Shown piece by piece: positions 16,001 through 22,523 of a stretch of DNA of 45,580 nucleotides. Made by a program: the position numbers and the translations under genes. Origin of the DNA: an uncultured Flavihumibacter sp. (GTDB taxonomy: Bacteria > Bacteroidota > Bacteroidia > Chitinophagales > Chitinophagaceae); NCBI GenBank assembly GCA_946482545.1, contig CAMLRX010000022.1, positions 1 to 45,580 of the forward strand, written 5' to 3'. Under the pieces are notes generated by a model. That model had not been told where the DNA came from, made no database searches, and was given only the letters and a program-made list of their open reading frames with translations. Each line of letters opens with the position of its first letter. Within the stretch, counting starts at the first letter, position 1.

Positions 16001-17850
16001 CTTTCAAACGCGGCATTGCAATTTACAGGGTTGGTAAAAAACCTGGCGATGGGCGGTTTGATGAAGATGTAATCTACTTTCGTAATGGTATCCCTGCAAC
16101 CGTTGTTGTACGTAACGAGCTTTACGGTGAATTTTCCGGTGTCACTGTACTGGTGTATGGCATTAGTGCCGGATACTGAAGTGCCATCTCCGAAAAGCCA
16201 TAGGTCGGAAGCGCTGCCATTCCCCGTTTGGGTGAAAGTTACCGGGTCGTTCGCGCAACCGTTCAATGGCGTAGCTGAAAAGTCTCTTCCACTTTTACCG
16301 CCAACTCTAACAGTGGCTGTGTACGTTACGGAATCTTTGCATCCCCCGGCAGTAGTAATCACAAGTTTTACATTGTACACGCCTGCTGTGGTATAGGTGT
16401 AGTCAGGGGTTTGCTGGGAAGAATAGCCACCGTCTCCGAAATACCATTCATATTTTATAACCGCTTCAGTCGTATTCAACACATAGGGAATGGGGCGATA
16501 AGCAAGTGGAGCGCACCCTTCAGCGTAAGCGTTATAGAAAACTATATTGGGACGTGTAATTTGAATGAGGTATCGTTTTTCAACGGAATCGCGGCAGCCG
16601 TTTGCCCCAACCACTACGAGCATGGGGCTGAAGTATCCGGTATTATTGTACGTATGGCTTGGGGTTGCCGAGGTGCTGGTGCCCCCATCATCGAAACGCC
16701 AGAAATAACCGGAAGGATTGCCGGAACTGAGGTTGTTGAATGTAATGGGAAACGGTACGGCACAGCCTGAAGAATCGCTGGTACTGAAATCAGGACGCGG
16801 CGTGGGCAATACTTCAATTTCTTTGGTCACTACATCCTGGCAGGCGCCGAAATAACTGGTGAGTTTAACGGTATGTTTTCCTGCGTTGGCGAAACGGTGC
16901 GATGCGTTCAGTCCATAAGCCGTTCCGCCATCACTGAACTCCCAGAATGCGCTGTATGGCGCGGGGGAAGAGGTGTTGCTGAATTGAACCAGGTTGCGTT
17001 GACAGGCGGTGGAAGTTATGCTGAAATCGGCTTTCACCGTGCCGATGGTAATGGCGTTCTCCTGTTTCAGGGTATCCTGGCATCCTTTATCGTTCAGGGC
17101 TACCAGCATCACGGTATAAGTGCCCGGCTTTGTATAGGAGTAGGCGGGGCTCATAACTGTGCTGGTATTGCCATCTCCAAAATGCCAGGTATAGGTCCTG
17201 CTGCCTGTTCCGGAGGAGGTGTTGGTAAATTGTATGGAGGTAGGCGGCTTACAACTGCTGGGCGCGCTGAAGGTGAAGTCTGCCTTCACACCATCAGACA
17301 GGCGGATGTAATTCGGTTTTGAAAAAGTGCTTTTACAACCTTCGCTGTTGGTGACCTGAAGCGTTACATTGAAATTTCCCGCCCTGGTGTACACATGTTC
17401 GGGGTTCTTTTGGTCGGAAGTGGTGCCGTCTCCGAAGTCCCAGAGCCAGGTGCTGATGGTGCCTGCTTCCGGTGTACTGGCATCGAAGAATTGCGCACGG
17501 AGCGGAAAGCATCCCGTTGTGGCCGATGCGGTGAAGTTCACTTTCGGCGAAGCGTTCACGCGGATGTACTGGTTTTTAACGATGGAGTCCTTCTGCCCGT
17601 TGGCAGCGGTGACCACCAGCTTCACGGTGATCCATCCGGTATCGGTATAACTTACTTTGGGATGCTGTTGTGTGGACACCGTATTGTTCCCGAGGTTCCA
17701 GAGGTAGCTGACCGCTCCCGTAGATTGATTCGTGAATTCTACCACAATAGGATTACATCCCGACGTGATGTTGGCGCTGAAATCAGCTTTCAGTTGGGCC
17801 AACAGCATACCGGGTAAGAAAAATAGAAGGGCGGTGAGCACGTATTTCAT
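13045..17850 (-). CDS. Giant PKD-repeat surface protein with type B T9SS C-terminal domain (copy 1)
   Basis: A 1601-residue paralogue of the next gene. The signal peptide ends GMLLA before Gln20. Fifteen PKD units show the same order of strong and degenerate members, for example units 9 and 10 lack a clean WDFGDG in this copy. About three YVWTP-type modules follow (one in the neighbour), then a type B sorting domain with LFVPNTFSPNGDNMND, RIYDRWGQ and FKGNITLVR. Cysteines follow the same pattern: one in unit 1, two in units 2-15. The start is ATG at 17850. Expected role: a long rod-like surface adhesin or filament exported by T9SS. The ligand is unknown. Confidence 0.92.
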   Translation of the reverse strand: MKYVLTALLFFLPGMLLAQLKADFSANITSGCNPIVVEFTNQSTGAVSYLWNLGNNTVSTQQHPKVSYTDTGWITVKLVVTAANGQKDSIVKNQYIRVNASPKVNFTASATTGCFPLRAQFFDASTPEAGTISTWLWDFGDGTTSDQKNPEHVYTRAGNFNVTLQVTNSEGCKSTFSKPNYIRLSDGVKADFTFSAPSSCKPPTSIQFTNTSSGTGSRTYTWHFGDGNTSTVMSPAYSYTKPGTYTVMLVALNDKGCQDTLKQENAITIGTVKADFSITSTACQRNLVQFSNTSSPAPYSAFWEFSDGGTAYGLNASHRFANAGKHTVKLTSYFGACQDVVTKEIEVLPTPRPDFSTSDSSGCAVPFPITFNNLSSGNPSGYFWRFDDGGTSTSATPSHTYNNTGYFSPMLVVVGANGCRDSVEKRYLIQITRPNIVFYNAYAEGCAPLAYRPIPYVLNTTEAVIKYEWYFGDGGYSSQQTPDYTYTTAGVYNVKLVITTAGGCKDSVTYTATVRVGGKSGRDFSATPLNGCANDPVTFTQTGNGSASDLWLFGDGTSVSGTNAIHQYSDTGKFTVKLVTYNNGCRDTITKVDYIFIKPPIARFFTNPVNCNAAFERSFTDQSIEPLTWNWDFGDNTTSTSPSPAHTYSKNGVYNVTLTVTNGGCTNRYTQAVSIEVFTPDLSINTTEACKNTMVVYTPSGVSTITSAPYVYWEFTNAAKGYTYYSASFSNAPLNMSLPEAGKYNITMRVTNQYGCTYTVNKPQAVEIFGPTARFTPSKYRPCLDETFTLNDQSFSDGKNPITQWIWQYDPNDADTLAAPPFEYAYNSGGAKFPLLTVTDSRGCKHSESGAYMFVPTPKAAFFASATESCDNKPIRFTNNSSADVPTYSWDFGNGKNSSAYEPTTQYEGDGSYTVRLAIRDYYGCTDTLIQEKAVTIANPVAAFTISDSVSTCPPLLVNFTNTSSNFTSMIWDFGDNSPLSPLPAPAHFYNTPDSFLAKIYINSIGGCTDTATKAIVVRGPRGTMQYNGITGCVPVKLNLEAVTNDKVSFIWDYNDGITENTTAKTTEHIYELAGTYFPKLILVDADGCKIPIEGTDPVEVKGVKANFGMSGTTFCDIGTLQLYDSSKGNDVVTKYTWRLGEGSVKNGPNISHTYTQTGRYPVKLVIETATGCSDSLETAAPVVVAPSPEISFSGTMEACEPALLQFTGNILRNDTSTLTWKWAFGNGEEATGISSGPVHYATASTYPVILTASTGFGCSHSYTMNAVVHPTPPINAGTNAVICLGDVFTLQPTGGARYVWTPNPDLPCTDCDAPTVAPASDRKYFVTGYSSFGCSATDSIELRVKQPFTIGFSSADTLCAGESLRLFASGAELYSWTPGTSISNTSVPNPTVTPSVTTTYQVIGRDDNNCFTDTGSVTVTVYPIPAVQAGTDITIPVGSGATISASFSTDVTNIQWVPATGLSCADCPAPFASPKNTTIYRVTGSNPGACATSDELTVHVVCNDGNLFVPNTFSPNGDNMNDILYPRGKGIYGIRSFRIYDRWGQQIFEQRNFLANEPNKGWNGTFKGKLLDPNVFVYTLEVVCENNQVLLFKGNITLVR

Positions 17851-17898
17851 GCTTCGGGTTGGGTAGCGTTCGGATTCAAGTTACTTCAAAATGCCCGG

Positions 17899-18321
17899 TT
17901 ATTTCTTTTTGAGGTGCATTTTCCGGTCGGGACTTATGGCGGCGGCATGTACATTGGTCCAGTTGTTATCGGTGATCTTCCATTCTCCCGTAATGTTCTC
18001 CAATGGAATTGATCCATCCGGGAAACTGGCGGCGATTTTTTTGTTCAGGAAATCTCCCTCCCAGGAGCCTTCAACGGTTTCGCCTGCGGCAATGCCCTGA
18101 ACAGAACCGTCTTCATTGAATTTAAACTCGTAAGCTGCATAATCAGCGGTTGTTTCCGCTCCCTGCTCTTCGAAACGCACGATGTACCATTTGCCCGAGA
18201 TCATGGCCTTTACCACAATGTCGTTCACCTTATCTTCCACTTTCTTTTTAACACAGTGGGAATGAATGATGCAGATAATAAGTGCGGCAAGTGCCACCTG
18301 AGGGGTAAAGAATTTGCGCAT
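17899..18321 (-). CDS. Small lipocalin-like lipoprotein
   Basis: A 140-residue protein with a hydrophobic N-terminus ending HSHC, a plausible lipoprotein signal with a relaxed Bacteroidota lipobox. A single beta-rich domain follows: GKWYIVRFEEQG, YEFKFNEDGSV, GSWEGDF, GEWKITDNNW. That order is typical of lipocalin-like/DUF5004-type domains. A TTG two codons upstream would also open the frame, but ATG at 18321 is preferred. It begins 12 bases after the M32 peptidase stop and ends 48 bases before the first giant PKD gene, so it may be cotranscribed with both. Function unknown. Confidence 0.7.
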   Translation of the reverse strand: MRKFFTPQVALAALIICIIHSHCVKKKVEDKVNDIVVKAMISGKWYIVRFEEQGAETTADYAAYEFKFNEDGSVQGIAAGETVEGSWEGDFLNKKIAASFPDGSIPLENITGEWKITDNNWTNVHAAAISPDRKMHLKKK

Positions 18322-18333
18322 AGGCAAAACGGG

Positions 18334-19836
18334 TTAAGTCAATAGGTATATGGATTCATATTTTCTGGTTACATAATCCATGAAATGCGCACTGTTCAAA
18401 GGCTCTCCTGTAACCAGTGTACAAAGTTCATTGCTGGTGTATTTTCTCCCGTGCCTGTGAATGTTTGTTCTCAGCCATTCGAGTAACGGCAGGGTATTCC
18501 CCTGCGCCAGTTGCGCTTCCAGTTGAGGGATATCCTGCGCTGCTTTGCGGTAGAACTGGGCGGCATACAAACTTCCCAGGCTGTAGGTAGGGAAGTAGCC
18601 GAAGCTGCCGTGGCTCCAATGCACATCCTGTAAACATCCGCTACGGTCGTTCTCCACTATAACGCCGAGCCAGTTTTTATATTGTTCGTTCCAGAACGCG
18701 GGGATGTCTTTCACGGCAAGGTTCCCGCCCATCAGTTCCTTCTCAAGTTCATACCGGATCATCACATGGAAATGGTAGGTGAGCTCATCGGCTTCCGTTC
18801 TGATAAAAGAGGGTTTTACCTGGTTGATGCCTTTGTAGAAATGGGGAAGATCAACGCCTGCCAGTTGTTGGGGAAAGGTTTGCTGCAAGCGGGGGTACTG
18901 GTGTTTCCAGAAGCTGAGCCCCCGCGCAACATTGTTCTCCCACATCCTCGATTGGGATTCATGGATGCTGAGCGAAGCGGCTTCCCCCAGTGGAAGGCCG
19001 TATTGCGTTTCAGGCAGGCCCTGTTCATAAAGGGCATGGCCCAGTTCATGAATGGTGCTCCATACCATATTGCCGAGGTCATGCTCATCCACGCGTGTGG
19101 TGATGCGCACATCCCTTGCGGAGAAATTGATGCTGAAAGGATGTTCTGCGATATCCTGGCGACCTGCTTCCAGGTCATAGTTCATTTCTTTCAAAAGGTT
19201 CATGCCATAATCCCACTGTTCCTGTTTGGGATAGTTTTTATGGAGAAAACCATCGTCAACCTGTGGCGCTTTACCAATACGGTCTATCAGTTCGCGCAGC
19301 GGTTTTTTTAATTGGTTGAAAGCAGCATCAAGCATGGTAACGGTGGCGCCTTTTTCATAATCGTTCAGCAAAGCGTTATAACGGTGGCCTTCATAGCCGA
19401 GGAGGTCGGCTTCCTGTTTTTTGAGTTCCACTACTTCGGCCAGCGGGGCCGCAAAAAGGGAAAAGTTGTTTTCTTTACGGGCACTCATCCATTGGTTGAA
19501 ACTCCGGGAAATGGTTTCGCTCATCTGGCGAACGAAACTGCCCGGGAGTTTACGGCTCTTGGTTACATCTTCTTTGATCAGCCGGAGGTTGTGTTTTTCA
19601 TCTTCCTGAAGTCCGTCTCCCGCTCCGAGTTGTTCCAGTAGGTCACTTATTTCAGCAGAAACGAATTTCGCATGTGCCAGTTCTGTGAGTGTGGCTACCT
19701 GCCTGGCCCTGGTGGCGGCGCCAGCCGGGGGCATATACGTTTCCTGGTCCCATTGTAAAACGGCGGAGGCGTAACGGAGATCGGCCACTTCCTGCATTTT
19801 CTGAACAAGACTGCTGTAAGTTTCGGATGGGGACAT
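18334..19836 (-). CDS. M32 family metallocarboxypeptidase (thermostable carboxypeptidase 1-like)
   Basis: A 500-residue zinc carboxypeptidase that trims C-terminal residues from peptides. The zinc motif HELGH is at 263-267, with the third ligand Glu293 in HESQSR. The family motif EHPFS is near 231. Length equals the family norm. There is no signal peptide, so it is cytosolic. A longer frame starts further upstream, but residues before MSPSETYSS look non-coding, so ATG at 19836 is chosen. It is the first gene of the minus-strand series leading to the PKD genes; whether they share a transcript is not shown. Confidence 0.94.
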   Translation of the reverse strand: MSPSETYSSLVQKMQEVADLRYASAVLQWDQETYMPPAGAATRARQVATLTELAHAKFVSAEISDLLEQLGAGDGLQEDEKHNLRLIKEDVTKSRKLPGSFVRQMSETISRSFNQWMSARKENNFSLFAAPLAEVVELKKQEADLLGYEGHRYNALLNDYEKGATVTMLDAAFNQLKKPLRELIDRIGKAPQVDDGFLHKNYPKQEQWDYGMNLLKEMNYDLEAGRQDIAEHPFSINFSARDVRITTRVDEHDLGNMVWSTIHELGHALYEQGLPETQYGLPLGEAASLSIHESQSRMWENNVARGLSFWKHQYPRLQQTFPQQLAGVDLPHFYKGINQVKPSFIRTEADELTYHFHVMIRYELEKELMGGNLAVKDIPAFWNEQYKNWLGVIVENDRSGCLQDVHWSHGSFGYFPTYSLGSLYAAQFYRKAAQDIPQLEAQLAQGNTLPLLEWLRTNIHRHGRKYTSNELCTLVTGEPLNSAHFMDYVTRKYESIYLLT

Positions 19837-20132
19837 GGTGAAAGTTTGCGCGAATTTCGGTTGTTTACCGCTAATTCCAGCGCAAAATAAAAAACGGGCG
19901 ACTGTAAAACAGACCGCCCGGCGCTGACCGACCACCATCTTACTACAATGTAAGAGCCGACAGCAAAAGGATTAACAGCTTTCAGAGGTCGCGACACACA
20001 CCGGGAATGACGGGCAATTTAAGCAATAGGTTGTCATCATGATAAGCAATACCGTGTTTTAACCCTTTTTGTTGATCTTGAATAAGAATTCCCTGAACTT
20101 GTTATAACTTTCCATATCTAAAAGATGAACAG
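19837..20132. other. Divergent intergenic region with nested inverted repeats
   Basis: It lies between the M32 peptidase (minus) and the plug-domain gene (plus). CAGCGC (about 19879) and GCGCTG (about 19920) enclose CGGGCG and CGCCCG, so a two-stage hairpin can form. It would lie in the 5' leader of the peptidase transcript. No consensus promoter was recognised for either gene. Confidence 0.35.
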
Positions 20133-22520
20133 ATGACCTTACGAAAAAGCTTACTGGCATTGCTGTGTGTATGTGTTTCCTTTGTTGCCGGCGCCCAGGA
20201 TATTGATTCCATGCTGAGCCGGCTGAGCAGGGATTACCCGGAAGAAGTAGTGTACGTGCAAACCGATAAGTCGCATTTTGTTTCCAATGATACGGCCTGG
20301 TTCAAAGCCTATATCATGCAGAACGGTATTCCTTCTGTATTGAGTACCACCTTGCTCGCCGATCTTGCCGATGCTTCAGGAAAACTGGTGGCCCGCACAT
20401 TGTGGCCCGTGCTGGAAGGAAGCGCGGCCGATTTTTTTTCATTAAAGGACCTGAAAGCTGGCGTGTACCAGTTTCGCGCATACACGCCGTGGATGATGAA
20501 CAACGATACGGCATTCTTTTTCCGTAAGAACATCGTGGTGGTGGAAACGGGCAATACAAAGCCTGCAGGCGTGCAGTTCGATTTCGGATTTAAAATGTTG
20601 CCCGAAGGCGGCAACTGGGTGGCCGGTGTGGTGAACAATATGGCTTTCATTGTGCGCGGATCAAACGGTATGCCCGTGCAGGTAAAAGGAAAAGTAGTGG
20701 AAGAGGGTACGGAAGAAGCGATCACCGACTTTCAATCCATCCACGATGGTATGGGAAACTTTCTCATGGTGCCGCAGGAAGGAAAAACGTATACAGCCGT
20801 AGTGGAGGCTGAAGGGAAAACAAAACGTTTCCCGCTTCCACCCGCCACCAGCAATACTGTTTCATTAAGGGTGCAGCAAACTTCGCAGCAGTTGTTGTTT
20901 CAATTGCAATCCGCGCCTATGTTCAAAACGCTGATGCCCAATATTACCGTGGCGGCATACATGAACCAGCAGTTGGTGTATAAGGCCATCGCGCAGGTGG
21001 GAAAACTTTCTGAAGGCATCAGTGGTCGCATCCCCCTGAAAGGCTTGCCTACAGGCGTTTTGGTACTTACTGTATTTGCCGACAACTGGAAGCCGGTGGC
21101 GGAAAGAATTTGCTTTGTAAAAGACGACTCAACAGCCCTTCCGCTGCTTACGCTGAAGCCTGATACATTGTCTGTGAAGCCGCGCGGGCTCAATGTATGG
21201 GAGCTGAATCTGCCAGAGGGCGCCGCAGGAAATCTCTCTCTGTCCATCACAGATGCCGATCGTGTACCGGGAACTGAGTTGGAAGAAAACCTGCTTACCA
21301 GGTTCCAACTCACGGGAGAACTGAAAGGAAGGGTGTACAATCCGGGATGGTATTTGTCGAAACCTTACGATTCAACAAGGAAAGCGCTGGATCTTTTGCT
21401 GCTCACGCAGGGATGGCGGAAATACAACTGGGAAGTGATGGCCAAAGGATTTTTTCCCCCGATCCGCGTGAAACCTGAACAATACCTTACTTTAAAAGGA
21501 GATGTTTCCACCGCCTCCGGCAGAAAATCGCTCCCGAACCAGGAACTGATGCTGATTATGGCAGGAAAAGATTCTTCCAAACAAATACTTACGGCCATGA
21601 CTGACATCACGGGTACTTTTAAAATGCCCGGCATGGTGTTCTTTGATACGGTGAACGTTTATTACCAACTGAACAAATCGAAAGGCGATGCCAAAGATGT
21701 GCTGTTGCGCCTCAGTCCTTCCGTACCTTCTCTGATGACGGCGCTTCCCCCGCTCGCGGAGAAGAATGCCTACTTCCTGGAAGATACCGCTATGCGAAAC
21801 CTGGCATTGAACAGGAAGAATATTTTCGACAGGTTATATGGTCAAAAAGGTGTGCTGGATGAAGTGATTGTTCGTGCCCGTAAGAAATCGCCGCTTCAGG
21901 TGATTGATGAAAAATATGCGACCGGCCTTTTTTCTTCCGATAATGCCACCAGTTTTGATTTTATCAATGAACCGCCGATGGGCATGATGGACATCTTCCA
22001 GTTCCTGCAGGGCAGAGTAGCTGGCTTACAAGTTTCTGGTATGGGCGCCAATGCCTCGCTTTCCTACCGGGGAGGTGCACCCTCACTTTTCCTGGACCAG
22101 ATGCCGGTGGATGCACAAATGCTTTCAGGAATCCCTGTTACAGACATCGCGCTGGTGAAAGTATTCCGTCCTCCGTTCTTCGGCGGAGCAGGTGGTGGCG
22201 CTAATGGCGCAATCGCCATCTTTACGAAAAGAGGAGGAGATGGTAATTCATCCGTTCCGGGACTTGAAAAAACCACCATGGCTGGGTACAATCAACTCAA
22301 ACAATTCTATAGTCCCGATTACGAACTCGATCCCGAAGCCAATCCTTATGGCGATTTTCGTTCTACCATCCTTTGGCAACCATATATTCTGGTGGGGGCG
22401 AAGGAAAGAAAAACCGCCATCCGGTTCTACAACAACGATGTTACTACCCGTTACAGGATAGTAGTGGAAGGTGTAGATGCCGAAGGGCGGTTGTTAAGGT
22501 TGGAGAAACTGGTTCAGTAA
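20133..22520 (+). CDS. Exported MG2-like protein with a TonB plug domain and no barrel
   Basis: A 795-residue exported protein (signal peptide ends VAGA before Gln). The N-terminal half resembles alpha-2-macroglobulin MG2-type beta domains: VYVQTDKSHFVSNDTAWFKAY near 40, then repeated beta domains. Residues about 590-700 are a TonB-receptor plug: LDEVIVRARKK, LQGRVAGLQVSG, LFLDQMPVD, GANGAIAIFTKRGG. Instead of the expected 500-600 residue barrel there are only about 90 more residues, with the macroglobulin-type phrase RFYNNDVTTRYRIVVEG. The protein therefore cannot be a receptor channel by itself; it may act in the periplasm or dock on an outer-membrane complex. It is a single gene, convergent with the S9 peptidase. 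Confidence 0.8.
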   Translation: MTLRKSLLALLCVCVSFVAGAQDIDSMLSRLSRDYPEEVVYVQTDKSHFVSNDTAWFKAYIMQNGIPSVLSTTLLADLADASGKLVARTLWPVLEGSAADFFSLKDLKAGVYQFRAYTPWMMNNDTAFFFRKNIVVVETGNTKPAGVQFDFGFKMLPEGGNWVAGVVNNMAFIVRGSNGMPVQVKGKVVEEGTEEAITDFQSIHDGMGNFLMVPQEGKTYTAVVEAEGKTKRFPLPPATSNTVSLRVQQTSQQLLFQLQSAPMFKTLMPNITVAAYMNQQLVYKAIAQVGKLSEGISGRIPLKGLPTGVLVLTVFADNWKPVAERICFVKDDSTALPLLTLKPDTLSVKPRGLNVWELNLPEGAAGNLSLSITDADRVPGTELEENLLTRFQLTGELKGRVYNPGWYLSKPYDSTRKALDLLLLTQGWRKYNWEVMAKGFFPPIRVKPEQYLTLKGDVSTASGRKSLPNQELMLIMAGKDSSKQILTAMTDITGTFKMPGMVFFDTVNVYYQLNKSKGDAKDVLLRLSPSVPSLMTALPPLAEKNAYFLEDTAMRNLALNRKNIFDRLYGQKGVLDEVIVRARKKSPLQVIDEKYATGLFSSDNATSFDFINEPPMGMMDIFQFLQGRVAGLQVSGMGANASLSYRGGAPSLFLDQMPVDAQMLSGIPVTDIALVKVFRPPFFGGAGGGANGAIAIFTKRGGDGNSSVPGLEKTTMAGYNQLKQFYSPDYELDPEANPYGDFRSTILWQPYILVGAKERKTAIRFYNNDVTTRYRIVVEGVDAEGRLLRLEKLVQ

Positions 22521-22523
22521 AAC

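Noticed and set aside
11108..17817. Several 130-230-codon plus-strand frames opposite the PKD genes
   Set aside because: They recur at the spacing of the PKD units and carry no recognisable domain; they are antisense shadows.
8663..17850. Regular short DNA repeats that could suggest a CRISPR array or minisatellite
   Set aside because: The periodicity is that of the PKD protein units (about 80-95 codons), with diverged codons and no constant repeat/spacer structure.
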